Source: CAZOOA01 sp964581355
Lineage (GTDB): Bacteria > Bacillota > Dethiobacteria > DTU022 > UBA8154
Direction: 5' to 3'
NCBI GenBank assembly: GCA_964581355.1
Contig: CAZOOA010000010.1
Location: 1-62,673, forward strand
Length of the DNA: 62,673 bases
Under the pieces are notes generated by a model, which was given only the letters and a program-made list of their open reading frames with translations, did not search any database and had not been told where the DNA came from. Every line of letters begins with the position of its first letter. The first letter of the stretch is position 1. Of this stretch, positions 7,607-15,787 are shown piece after piece. The position numbers and the translations under genes are program-made.

Positions 7607-9184
7607 CTATCCATTCCTGTAGTAATAACGATATGATAAAGCCAGCGATAAAAGGCCCAGGCAGATCCAGGGGAAATAGTTGCCCCAAAGGCGGTACAGG
7701 GTTGTCCGGCGGGGAAGAACTGTTTCCTGGAGGCCGAACCCTTCTTCCCAGGCAGGCAACTGAAAGACCATGCGCCCGGTGTAGTCAAAGGAGATTGTAA
7801 AACCGGTATTGGCTACCTGGGTGACTCCGACCCCGGATTCTACGGCCCGGACTGCAGCAACAGCGGCGTGCTGGTTCAGGCCGATACTGTCCAGGAACCA
7901 GGCATCATTTGTTAAGACAAATATTTGTTTTGCCCCGCTGCGCACCTTGTCCAGGGCTGGTTGGGGAAAGTAAGATTCAAAACATATTATGCCTCCAAAA
8001 GAAAAGGAATTCACTTCAAAAACCTGGATTTCTTCTCCGGGACTGTAAAGTCCCAGGTTGATGCGGACATCCCATAAGCGGTTTAGCAGGTCTGGGGAGG
8101 GAAAATATTCAGCAATAGGAACCAGGCGGATTTTGTCGTAACGCTGTGGTTCCCACTGTTCTCGTCCCGGCTTCTGCAGATAGATAGAATTATAACTTTC
8201 AAAAGTGTTAGTGTCATAGTACATACCGCCGAAAAAAACAGGAGTTTCTACAGAACCTGCCAGCCGGGCCAGGGCTTGTTGCGGTTCGGGATAACGCCGG
8301 GCTACACTGGTGGAATAAACAGTTTCAGGCCAGATGACCAGGTCGGCTGCCCCGTGTTTGCTGTATGCCTCCTTCGTCAGGTTCAGGTAGTGCTGAAAGT
8401 TTGCCGGAGCCATATCCGCATCCAGGATGTGTTCCTGGGGGATATTCCCCTGGACAAGGATGAAGCGTATGGGTTCACTTTCTTTTTCCACGGAAAATAA
8501 GGAGGGAACTCCAAGCCCCAGGCTGCACAGCAGGATAAAAAAAACAGGTCCGATCGAGCATTTTAGTGGCGAAGCAAGTGGCGTTTTGTTCTTAGCAGGT
8601 AAAGATAATAAAAGAGGCAGGAAGAAGCAGAGCAGACCCTGGAAAAGAACCATGAGGAAAGACAAACCCCAGTAGCCATAAACAGATACAATTTGCAGCA
8701 GGAAAGGATAGGGAACCTGGCTGTAACCCAGAAAACCCCCGGTATGCCCTAGCAAGCCCAGGGAGCGGGTATATTCCATCAGAACCCAGGCAGATGCTGC
8801 TGCTATGGGCGCAAGCCAGGATATTGGTTTTCTGCAGAGGGTATAAGACAAGAAAGCAAAAACAGCGGTAAAGACTGCAGAGTAGAGGGCACCGAGAAAG
8901 ACTGCCAGGTAACCCATAGCCGGGTGAAAAAAGAAATCCACCGAAAGGGCCATATAGCTGTGCATATAAATAAAGAAAAGCAAGCCCTGCAAAAAACCTG
9001 CGAAAACTGCTTGTTTCCATGACTGAGCGTAAAGCCAGATAAAAAGCAGCAAGGGGAGCAGGGCAACCCATGCCAGGAATCCTAAATTAAACGGGGGAAA
9101 GCTGAGAATTAAAAGTAGTGAAGACAGCGGGGGCAGCAACAAGGGTGTTTTTAAGTGTTTCGATATTTGCACCTGCTCTTTCAT
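7607..9184 (-). CDS. lnt: Apolipoprotein N-acyltransferase
   Basis: 525 residues. The first about 230 residues hold multiple membrane helices, followed by an extracellular nitrilase-type domain with the catalytic triad in place: Glu287 in WPETVY, Lys351 in RYDKIRLVPIAEYFP, and Cys401 in GGIICFES. Lnt transfers a third acyl chain to the N-terminal Cys of lipoproteins and is classically a diderm enzyme; its presence in a Bacillota-like genome is noteworthy. A lipoprotein with a clear lipobox is encoded nearby at 9835. The gene is not obviously in an operon; the region 9185-9391 upstream shows nothing I can identify. Confidence 0.9.
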   Translation of the reverse strand: MKEQVQISKHLKTPLLLPPLSSLLLILSFPPFNLGFLAWVALLPLLLFIWLYAQSWKQAVFAGFLQGLLFFIYMHSYMALSVDFFFHPAMGYLAVFLGALYSAVFTAVFAFLSYTLCRKPISWLAPIAAASAWVLMEYTRSLGLLGHTGGFLGYSQVPYPFLLQIVSVYGYWGLSFLMVLFQGLLCFFLPLLLSLPAKNKTPLASPLKCSIGPVFFILLCSLGLGVPSLFSVEKESEPIRFILVQGNIPQEHILDADMAPANFQHYLNLTKEAYSKHGAADLVIWPETVYSTSVARRYPEPQQALARLAGSVETPVFFGGMYYDTNTFESYNSIYLQKPGREQWEPQRYDKIRLVPIAEYFPSPDLLNRLWDVRINLGLYSPGEEIQVFEVNSFSFGGIICFESYFPQPALDKVRSGAKQIFVLTNDAWFLDSIGLNQHAAVAAVRAVESGVGVTQVANTGFTISFDYTGRMVFQLPAWEEGFGLQETVLPRRTTLYRLWGNYFPWICLGLLSLALSYRYYYRNG

Positions 9185-9391
9185 CCTTCCCCATTGGCAT
9201 TTTTGGCGAGGAGCTCTCCTGATAGTTTACCAGAAAAAGCGGATCCGGAAAAGCAGCAAAAAGTAACAGGAGAATATCGGCTTCTTAGGATTCCATTATC
9301 CAGGCAAGAGGCAAATTTTTTTGTGTGCACTGAAACAAGCTTTAAAGTGATTCATTTATTAAGTAAAAACTATCTTTCCTCTGAAAAATTA

Positions 9392-9420
9392 TTGACGACG
9401 GAACGTAAATGTGGTTTAAT
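9392..9420 (+). promoter_or_regulatory. SigA-type promoter for the ferredoxin gene
   Basis: TTGACG (9392-9397), a 17-base spacer and TTTAAT (9415-9420), about 45 bases ahead of the ferredoxin start. Confidence 0.65.
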
Positions 9421-9465
9421 ATTAATTGATTTTAGCTCATATTTCAATCTTGGGAGGGGAAAGGT

Positions 9466-9639
9466 ATGGTAGCAAAAATTATCGTGGATAAGTGTAATGG
9501 TTGTGCCAACTGTGAGGATGTCTGCCCGACCGAAGCAATCACAGTAGATGACGTGGCAGTTATTGATGAAGCGGAATGTACAGATTGTGGTGCATGTGTT
9601 GATGAGTGTCCTGAAGAAGCCATCGAAATGGAAGACTAA
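9466..9639 (+). CDS. 2[4Fe-4S] clostridial-type ferredoxin
   Basis: A 57-residue protein with two CxxCxxCxxxCP cluster motifs: CNGCANCEDVCP near residue 10 and CTDCGACVDECP near residue 38. The length and near-symmetry are typical of low-potential electron carriers of anaerobes. TGGGAGGGGAAAGG provides the ribosome binding site ahead of ATG 9466. It has its own promoter and a strong terminator, so it is monocistronic. Partners cannot be deduced from the position. Confidence 0.95.
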   Translation: MVAKIIVDKCNGCANCEDVCPTEAITVDDVAVIDEAECTDCGACVDECPEEAIEMED

Positions 9640-9692
9640 GAAATTTTAATTCAGCAAAGAAAATGAGAAGGCTTCTTATTTTAAATGTTATT

Positions 9693-9724
9693 AAAGTACG
9701 CTTTCAGGGCGTACTTTTCTTTTC
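9693..9724 (+). terminator. Intrinsic terminator after ferredoxin
   Basis: Perfect nine-base stem AAAGTACGC (9693-9701) and GCGTACTTT (9709-9717) followed by a T-rich tail. Confidence 0.9.
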
Positions 9725-9834
9725 CAGCAGTTCCGGTTAACGCGTTTTTTTTGTTTGTCGAGAGGATTTTTTAAAGTTATGTCGTAATTATTAAAGAGAG
9801 ATGTAAATATTAAACAAAGGTGAGGTGATTTTAC

Positions 9835-10206
9835 TTGAAGCTTCGTAAGGGACTCGTGTTGGTGCTGGCACTGATGTTTGTATTTGCTTTGGCGGCAGGT
9901 TGTGAGCCGGCTCCAGAGGCGGATGAGCCCGCGCCTGATGAAAATGGCGAGCAGGTGTTAACAGGAGAGGGTCAAGGCTATAATCCAGATGTGCCCATCG
10001 TGGTTGAAGTAACCATGGTAGGCGACGAAATTACAGCGATTGAAATCGTGGATCACGATGAAACGGACGGTCTCAGTGACCCGGCATTTGAAGAAATTCC
10101 CGATGCCATCATTGATGCCCAGAGCACCGATGTAGATGTGGTTTCCGGCGCAACGGACACTTCCGAAGGGATCATGGAAGCAGTTGCTGACGCAACCGGT
10201 ATGTAA
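9835..10206 (+). CDS. FMN-binding domain lipoprotein
   Basis: A 123-residue secreted protein: a lipoprotein signal peptide ending in the lipobox LAAGC (about residue 23), an acidic linker, then a compact FMN_bind domain with the VVSGATDTS motif. In the NqrC/RnfG family the Thr of the S-G-A-T motif carries covalent FMN through a phosphoester bond, so this may be an extracellular electron carrier; covalent flavinylation is inferred. It starts at TTG 9835 behind AGGTGAGGTGAT. No ApbE flavin transferase or Rnf gene is visible in the window. Confidence 0.85.
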   Translation: MKLRKGLVLVLALMFVFALAAGCEPAPEADEPAPDENGEQVLTGEGQGYNPDVPIVVEVTMVGDEITAIEIVDHDETDGLSDPAFEEIPDAIIDAQSTDVDVVSGATDTSEGIMEAVADATGM

Positions 10207-10248
10207 GACTTGTCTAAAGAGAAAACTTACATTAGGCATTAAAGCACG

Positions 10249-10282
10249 AAAGAACCGGCTCATAGAGCCGGTTCTTTCATTG
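10249..10282 (+). terminator. Intrinsic terminator after FMN-binding lipoprotein
   Basis: Thirteen-base perfect stem AAAGAACCGGCTC (10249-10261) and GAGCCGGTTCTTT (10265-10277). Confidence 0.9.
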
Positions 10283-10287
10283 GCAGG

Positions 10288-10345
10288 TAACTGCTCAGCG
10301 CTTTTTGCAAGCGAGCAGCGGGACGGTTCTGGCGCCCATTATGAT
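10288..10345. repeat. MITE-like repeat, copy C (left half only)
   Basis: Begins TAACTGCTCAGCGC and continues through GGGACGGTTCTGGCGC, then stops matching close to the 3' end of the flavoprotein gene on the other strand. The right half is absent. Confidence 0.6.
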
Positions 10346-10361
10346 TGTGCGCCACCTGATC

Positions 10362-11807
10362 CTACTCTTCTAACTCGGCGATTTCCAGGGCGATTTTCTT
10401 TTTTTCATCCAGGTCGGCAGAACGGTACAGGGAAATTCTCTGGGCTTGGGGCGATCCGGCTCCATGCCAGGTGCCCGGGCCGTGTAGTCCTGCTGTCCAG
10501 TTTTGCAGCACTTTGGTGATCTTCATACGCTTGTCAGCCGGTGCAGCGGCCCTGAGGTATTTCTCTATATAAGGTTTGGTCTCTGGACTTTGCAGTTCTT
10601 TCATGGAGGGCATGGTTACGACCATTCCCCCGGCAATATCCCCGGCCAGGGCCATTATTCTCCAGAAGTTTTCCGCTGTAGTAATCTTGGCTACGTTGCC
10701 GAAAAGGTCATCGGGCATATAGACCCCCGAGTCATCCGGTTCTTCCCGGCCTTTGACGGACGCAGCAATAGTGGCAGCATGAGCGGTTTCTGACAGACGC
10801 AGCATTTCGGTAAGCATTTCCCGGATATGGGGAACTTTAGCTGTTCCGCTGTATTCTGCTGCCAGCAGGCAACTGCCAATAATGATATCAGCAAAGCCCA
10901 CTTTACAGGCCCCCCCGCAATTCATGCGATGCACTTTAGCAAAGCGGGTGATGCATTTTACTGCATACTCTACTTCCCCTGCCATGAAAACATGTTCCCA
11001 GGGAATAAAGACATCTTCAAAAATCATCATGCTGGTTTCACGCTGCCCGTAACGGGGATTACCCAGTTCTCCCCTATCTTCACTTGCTTCCCGTTCAGCC
11101 GAATATGGGTTATACTGGGCAATGTAAGTAAGTCCAGGTGCACTGTTGGGGACCACGAAAGAAATGGCGAACTTTTCTTCCCCCGGTCTCAATGCCCCTC
11201 CGGGAATGACCACTGTGTAGTGAGCCGCCGCCGCGCCGCTTTGGTGCAGCTTAGCCCCACGAATGAAAACACCCTCATCATTTTGGTCTGAGATATGCAC
11301 ATGCATATCCGGGTCTTCTTCCAGGATTTTTTTCTGGCGGTCTCCCTTGGCATCAGTGACAGCTCCGCTAATAGCCCAATCATTTTCCTGGGCCTGCTTC
11401 AAAAATTCATTAAAACGGTTGTGGTACCGGGTACCTTTTTCTTTGTCTATTTCCCAGGTTACACTGGCCAGGGCATTTAGCGCATCACACCCGACACAAC
11501 GATAGTTACAAGTACCCAGTTTTTGAGAAGTCAGTTGGGCCATTTCGGCCCGCTTTTCCAGGTCTTCAATGTTACGGCAGATGTGCAGGTTGCGGTTGAT
11601 GGTCTCGCCTGTCAGGTGGGAGGTAGCCGTCATGATCTCTTGGTATTCCGGGTCTAAGGCCAGTTCATAAATTTTTGCAGTTGCATCAACCATGGTCTTG
11701 CTGACCGGATGGGACAGAAGTTTTTCCACCTTTTTCCCGTTGATGTAATAGTTGCACTTCAGGGTTTCAATAAAACGGTAGTAATCTTCGGGCTTAATAA
11801 GGGCCAT
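10362..11807 (-). CDS. 4-hydroxybutyryl-CoA dehydratase / 4-hydroxyphenylacetate 3-hydroxylase family flavoprotein
   Basis: 481 residues of the HpaB superfamily. The cluster ligands of 4-hydroxybutyryl-CoA dehydratase/vinylacetyl-CoA isomerase are largely conserved: Cys100 and Cys104 (CNYRC) and His293 followed by Cys301 (HRMNCGGACKVG), with an additional Cys297. The known enzyme has His-x6-Cys; here the gap is one residue longer, so cluster geometry or specificity may differ. The family dehydrates 4-hydroxybutyryl-CoA by a radical mechanism during aminobutyrate or succinate fermentation, but no CoA-transferase or crotonyl-CoA genes are adjacent. AGGAGTGGG-like sequence precedes ATG 11807. 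Substrate left open. Confidence 0.8.
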   Translation of the reverse strand: MALIKPEDYYRFIETLKCNYYINGKKVEKLLSHPVSKTMVDATAKIYELALDPEYQEIMTATSHLTGETINRNLHICRNIEDLEKRAEMAQLTSQKLGTCNYRCVGCDALNALASVTWEIDKEKGTRYHNRFNEFLKQAQENDWAISGAVTDAKGDRQKKILEEDPDMHVHISDQNDEGVFIRGAKLHQSGAAAAHYTVVIPGGALRPGEEKFAISFVVPNSAPGLTYIAQYNPYSAEREASEDRGELGNPRYGQRETSMMIFEDVFIPWEHVFMAGEVEYAVKCITRFAKVHRMNCGGACKVGFADIIIGSCLLAAEYSGTAKVPHIREMLTEMLRLSETAHAATIAASVKGREEPDDSGVYMPDDLFGNVAKITTAENFWRIMALAGDIAGGMVVTMPSMKELQSPETKPYIEKYLRAAAPADKRMKITKVLQNWTAGLHGPGTWHGAGSPQAQRISLYRSADLDEKKKIALEIAELEE

Positions 11808-11933
11808 TGGGCACCCACTCCTTGTTTAAATTTTTGTTTAAATCACAATATTTAATTTCTACGCATAATTTCAAAACCCTTTTTTTAATTTGATCAAACT
11901 GATAGAATAAAACGAGGGGAGGGTATAAATAAA

Positions 11934-12812
11934 ATGATCAGGCAAAAATTTAATGTATTTGACAGCAGCAACTGGGAGGACCTTTGGGAACAGGCCAAGA
12001 TCTCCCGCCAGGAAAAAACTGATATGAAGCCGGAAAATGAAGCGCAAAGATGGGATAAAAGAGCCGGCCACTTCGACAAAAAAGTTGACGGGGAGGAAGG
12101 TTCGCAGCGGGTTGAGACAATTATGGACTTCCTGCGGGCAGAAAAGATTTTTTCTCCCGGCATGTCTGTTATTGACGTCGGCTGCGGCCAGGGGACCATA
12201 ACACTGTCCCTGGCTGAAGAGGCTGCACAGGTTTATGCCCTGGACCCTTCGACAAAAATGTTGGAGATGCTGCAGGAAAAAATAGAGGAGAGAGGCTTTC
12301 AGCATATCTATTCCATCCAGGAACGCTGGCAGGATATCGACCTGAAAGAGTATGGCTGGCAGGAAGCATTTGACCTGGCTTTTGCCTCTATGAGTCCCGG
12401 GGTGAACGATGCGGAAAACCTCAGAAAGTTGATGGATGCCTCCCGCAAATACTGTTACCTGAGCACTTTTGCCGGCAGAAAAGACAAACCGCGGGATGAA
12501 CTCTGGGAACTTATTACCGGGCGCCCTTTTGATCCCGGTGACCTGGATATCATCTATCCCCTGAATTTGCTTTACACCTGGGGCTATCGTCCCAGTGTGC
12601 GTTTTTACCGCCATTACCGCTCTGACTGGTTCCCCCTGGAAGAAGCGGTGGAAAACTTGGTTCAGTATCTTTACATGGCTACGGACCAGGAGGAAAAGGT
12701 CAGGGAAATGGTGCAGGACTACGTGGAATCTCGTCAACAGGAGGCAATGTTTTATCACGAAAGAGACATCTATCATGGTATGTTAATCTGGGACAAGACG
12801 GTCCGGACATGA
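11934..12812 (+). CDS. Class I SAM-dependent methyltransferase
   Basis: About 292 residues with a Rossmann methyltransferase core: motif I VIDVGCGQG (about residue 78), the acidic VYALDPS strand and a FDLAFASMSPG motif IV-like region. The N-terminal about 60 residues and C-terminal extension resemble radical SAM/corrinoid-associated or small-molecule methyltransferases of anaerobes, but the substrate is unknown. It is divergent from the flavoprotein gene (126 bases apart) and ends in a strong terminator, so it is a single-gene unit. Confidence 0.8.
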   Translation: MIRQKFNVFDSSNWEDLWEQAKISRQEKTDMKPENEAQRWDKRAGHFDKKVDGEEGSQRVETIMDFLRAEKIFSPGMSVIDVGCGQGTITLSLAEEAAQVYALDPSTKMLEMLQEKIEERGFQHIYSIQERWQDIDLKEYGWQEAFDLAFASMSPGVNDAENLRKLMDASRKYCYLSTFAGRKDKPRDELWELITGRPFDPGDLDIIYPLNLLYTWGYRPSVRFYRHYRSDWFPLEEAVENLVQYLYMATDQEEKVREMVQDYVESRQQEAMFYHERDIYHGMLIWDKTVRT

Positions 12813-12844
12813 AAAAGGTTAAACAAAAAAAGTAAGCTGATATA

Positions 12845-12888
12845 AACATTCCCCCTGATTCCAGATCCAGGGGGAATGTTTTGCTTTT
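12845..12888 (+). terminator. Intrinsic terminator after methyltransferase
   Basis: Perfect 13-base stem AACATTCCCCCTG (12845-12857) and CAGGGGGAATGTT (12868-12880) followed by TTGCTTTT. Confidence 0.9.
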
Positions 12889-12980
12889 AAAGGGTAAAAC
12901 CCACTTGAAAAGAAGCTCAGCTCAGGCATATAGTTATTCTGTTCCATAAGTATAAAATATATGATTTTGCCTGGAGCAGA

Positions 12981-14852
12981 TCAACCTAAGTCGCTGCCCC
13001 AGGTTTGCTCCCAGTCCCTGATTTTCATGTATTCCCGGATGTTATCCAGCATCTGTTTGTTGTTCAAGGGTAGGTGGCTCTGGTCTTTAGCAGGAAGGGG
13101 TTCCTGGTAAAACCTGGCGGGAAACTGGTACGAGGAAAAGGATTCACCTTCCCGCCGGTTAAAATCGTGCTGCAAGTTCCAGATGCGTTGAGCAGCAGCT
13201 AAAACTGAATCCTCGTCAAAATTATCGCCATAAGCAGCATTTAAAGCCCGGGCGTAGAAATCAGGTCCCAGGGAACGCAAAACAGGTGGTCGGATGCAAA
13301 ATCCCACAGAATTAATAATTGTGATCAGGTCTTCCGAGTAGACAGTCATGGCAGGGATATCAACCCCTGCAGGTGGTTCACCAAATATCTCTTTTTTTAG
13401 TCTTTCCGGCATATCCAGGTTGGCAATATAGTCGGCATCTACCCCCAGTTCCTCTGTCTGGTGATCTTTCAGTTTGCCCAGCAGAGCTTCCACGGGAGAG
13501 CGTGTCCGAAGACTGTCACCTCCGCGGGTGTTGGTCAGATAGCCCAGGCTCCACACGTCCATTTTAGCCCGGGGGTCCCTCACAGGCAGTTCCACGCCAT
13601 TAACGTGCATGGCATACTGCTCAGTGCCGGGCAGTTTTTGGGCTGCCTTTTTTGCTCCTTCGGCCAGGATATCCCCGATCTCCTGGCGCTTTGCTGTTAG
13701 CTCCAGCAACCGGTAAATGGAGTCAAAATCTCCCCATTCAGGTTCCATTCCCAGGTCATCTTTGCTCACAGCACCGTTTTGATACGCTTCGATTAAGTAC
13801 GCTACAGTACCGGCAGCGGAAACTACATCCATACCATAAAGATTGCATAGGTCTACGCACTTAAAGATCTCCGGGACATGTTTTAGTCCCAGTTTGGCGC
13901 CAAACTCCAGCACGAATGTAACTTCCAGTCCCCGGGTTTCGTAACCCTGGTCGGGTCCTTCTTCTTTGACGCGGGACCAATGGACGCAGGCGATAGGGCA
14001 GGAAAAACAGGCTACATCCCTTTCTTTATATTTTGTTTCGAAAACCTTTCGTCCCCGGGTCTGTTCCCAATCGGGCATATAGCCCACGGTGAAATTGTGT
14101 CCCGGCAGGGCCCCCATGGCATTGAAAGGGTCAGTGACCACCATGCTGCCAAAACGGCGGATAAAACCAAAGCTGGGATCGTTTTTCACCCGTTTAAACG
14201 CTTCATTGCGGACTTGCGTGAAAGCTTTTTTATCGGCAACACGTATTGGTTTGCTTCCCCTGACCAAAACGGCCTTAAGGTTTTTGCTTCCCATGACGGC
14301 TCCCATGCCGGTACGTCCCCAGGAAGCAAAATAATCGTTTTGAATAGAGGCAAAGCGGACCAGGTTTTCACCGGCTGGTCCAATGGCAGCTACATGAAAA
14401 TCTTTTCCGTGGCGGCTTTTTAACCAGTCCGTGCTGGCCCAGACATCTTTGCCCCAGATTTCTTCGGCAGACTCAAGCCGTACCTCTGCATCGTCAATAA
14501 CAAGGTAGACCGGTTTTTGGGCACGCCCTTGAAAAATTAAATGATCAATCCCGGCATAACGCAACTGTGCCCCCCATTCACCACCGGCATTGGCGGAACC
14601 GTACAGTCCACTTAAAGGTGACTTGGCGCAGACATCGGTCCGACAAGCAGTTGGTAGCAATGTCCCTGCCAGGGAGCCAGCGCCAAAGATCAAAACATTT
14701 TCCGGCCCAAGCGGATCGGCTTCTGCCGGGGTGCGATCAAAAAGAAGCCGGGTGTTGATTCCAAGACCACCCAGGTATTCTTGCCGTAATGAGTCATCTT
14801 GTTCTTGCCTGGTGCTGCCTTCCCCCAGGTCTACTGTTAACAGGATAGCCAT
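12981..14852 (-). CDS. aor: Tungsten/molybdenum aldehyde:ferredoxin oxidoreductase
   Basis: 623 residues, normal for AOR. The N-terminal pterin-binding domain shows GEWGAQLRYAG and GRTGMGAVMGSKNLKA; the [4Fe-4S] ligands are Cys282, Cys285 and Cys289 (CFSCPIAC) with Cys519 (SVGFC) as the fourth. The enzyme interconverts aldehydes and carboxylic acids with ferredoxin as partner and uses a tungsto- or molybdo-bispterin. The ferredoxin-like gene 37 bases upstream on the same strand is the probable electron-transfer subunit. Which aldehyde it uses cannot be read from the sequence. Confidence 0.93.
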   Translation of the reverse strand: MAILLTVDLGEGSTRQEQDDSLRQEYLGGLGINTRLLFDRTPAEADPLGPENVLIFGAGSLAGTLLPTACRTDVCAKSPLSGLYGSANAGGEWGAQLRYAGIDHLIFQGRAQKPVYLVIDDAEVRLESAEEIWGKDVWASTDWLKSRHGKDFHVAAIGPAGENLVRFASIQNDYFASWGRTGMGAVMGSKNLKAVLVRGSKPIRVADKKAFTQVRNEAFKRVKNDPSFGFIRRFGSMVVTDPFNAMGALPGHNFTVGYMPDWEQTRGRKVFETKYKERDVACFSCPIACVHWSRVKEEGPDQGYETRGLEVTFVLEFGAKLGLKHVPEIFKCVDLCNLYGMDVVSAAGTVAYLIEAYQNGAVSKDDLGMEPEWGDFDSIYRLLELTAKRQEIGDILAEGAKKAAQKLPGTEQYAMHVNGVELPVRDPRAKMDVWSLGYLTNTRGGDSLRTRSPVEALLGKLKDHQTEELGVDADYIANLDMPERLKKEIFGEPPAGVDIPAMTVYSEDLITIINSVGFCIRPPVLRSLGPDFYARALNAAYGDNFDEDSVLAAAQRIWNLQHDFNRREGESFSSYQFPARFYQEPLPAKDQSHLPLNNKQMLDNIREYMKIRDWEQTWGSDLG

Positions 14853-14889
14853 GAATACACCTCTTTACATTCAAGTTACACAATCTGTC

Positions 14890-15138
14890 CTAAGACGGGT
14901 TTGTTTCCTCCCCAGATTTTTCTAAAGCATCAGCAGGGCAGTTTTTAACACAGAGCATGCACCCGGTACACTGGTCTTCTAATACCTCTACAGAACAGGA
15001 CAGGTTTTTCTCATCCACCTCAACCTTTATGGCGCTTTTGCCGGGCTGGAACTCATGATCCTGTTGCCAGGAGCAGACGAGCATGCAAATTTTACACCCT
15101 AGACACAATTCTGGGCGGGTAATAACGGAAACTCCCAA
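14890..15138 (-). CDS. 4Fe-4S ferredoxin-like partner of AOR
   Basis: 82 residues with CLGCKICMLVC near the N terminus and CTGCMLCVKNCP near residue 58, giving two probable [4Fe-4S] clusters, in a layout like the HycB/DMSO reductase B-type electron-transfer subunits cut down to two clusters. The predicted start is TTG 15138, with GGATGGTGAT ahead of it and an in-frame stop just upstream. It is co-transcribed with aor (37-base gap). Confidence 0.88.
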   Translation of the reverse strand: MGVSVITRPELCLGCKICMLVCSWQQDHEFQPGKSAIKVEVDEKNLSCSVEVLEDQCTGCMLCVKNCPADALEKSGEETNPS

Positions 15139-15209
15139 TAGCCATCACCATCCTTCCAGGAAATTGTTTACAATAGTAAAAACAGTTGTTCTCTTTCTAA
15201 TATTCGATA

Positions 15210-15215
15210 ATTATA
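15210..15215 (-). promoter_or_regulatory. Extended -10 promoter for ferredoxin-aor operon
   Basis: On the minus strand TGCTATAAT (TATAAT at 15215-15210 with TGn) lies about 70 bases ahead of the ferredoxin start; no good -35 box is visible. Confidence 0.5.
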
Positions 15216-15337
15216 GCAAAAATCCTTTAAGTTCTGTAGAGAAAAAAGAAGATGCAATATTCTTAACAACCTCTAAAAGAGTAACATTGCTTTAAGGAAA
15301 AAGTCTTTTGAACACTATTTGGAGTCCTTTTCATCTG

Positions 15338-15366
15338 TTGACAGGAAAGGGGGAAAGGTTTATAAT
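15338..15366 (+). promoter_or_regulatory. Consensus promoter of tRNA-Ala
   Basis: TTGACA (15338-15343), exactly 17 bases, TATAAT (15361-15366): a perfect SigA promoter 46 bases ahead of the tRNA. Confidence 0.9.
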
Positions 15367-15411
15367 TAGAAAGGCAAACGGGGATAGCTTGGCCTGTTTG
15401 CAGATAGGCAT

Positions 15412-15486
15412 GGGGCTGTGGCGCAGTGGGAGCGCGCTTCCTTGGCATGGAAGAGGCCGCGGGTTCGACTCCCGCCAGCTCCACCA
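15412..15486 (+). tRNA. tRNA-Ala (anticodon GGC)
   Basis: A complete cloverleaf: acceptor GGGGCTG with CAGCTCC, D arm GCGC/GCGC, anticodon stem CTTCC/GGAAG with loop TTGGCAT, T arm GCGGG-TTCGACT-CCCGC, and an encoded CCA at 15484-15486. The anticodon GGC reads GCC alanine codons. Confidence 0.97.
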
Positions 15487-15512
15487 AATAAGAAGTTAAA
15501 CATTGATACAAT

Positions 15513-15545
15513 GAAAAGTCCTTGATTTCAGGGGCTTTTCAGATT
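15513..15545 (+). terminator. Probable terminator after tRNA-Ala
   Basis: GAAAAGTCC (15513-15521) can pair with GGGGCTTTTC (15531-15540) with a G-T pair, followed by AGATTTT. Confidence 0.55.
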
Positions 15546-15587
15546 TTATAGAGGGATAATCAGCTAAAGCACTGGCATATATGCACC

Positions 15588-15658
15588 TTTCTGCCAAAAG
15601 GTATGCACACCCCGGGTGCAAAATTTATGGTGAGGGGTGCACACCTTTTGGCAGAAAT
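15588..15658. repeat. Long inverted repeat upstream of yeeE pair
   Basis: Left arm TTTCTGCCAAAAGG then TATGCACACCCC (15588-15613) and right arm GGGGTGCACACC then TTTTGGCAGAAA (15634-15657) are nearly perfect inverses around a 20-base centre. It lies about 130 bases before the transporter genes. It could be a regulatory palindrome, an attenuator hairpin or the trace of a mobile element; it is unrelated to the MITE family. Confidence 0.7.
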
Positions 15659-15787
15659 ATAAAGCAGGATATATGGCGGAATTACGAGAATTAATGAGAA
15701 TTAATGAGGAAGATATCCAAAAAAATCTAATTGCTTTGCCTGTGTTTTATTCTGCCTTTAAATTTAAACTGACAAGGGGGAACAATT

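Noticed and set aside
11871..12776. 301-codon minus-strand frame opposite the methyltransferase
   Set aside because: The plus strand has a proper SAM-binding motif, start signal and terminator; the minus frame has none.
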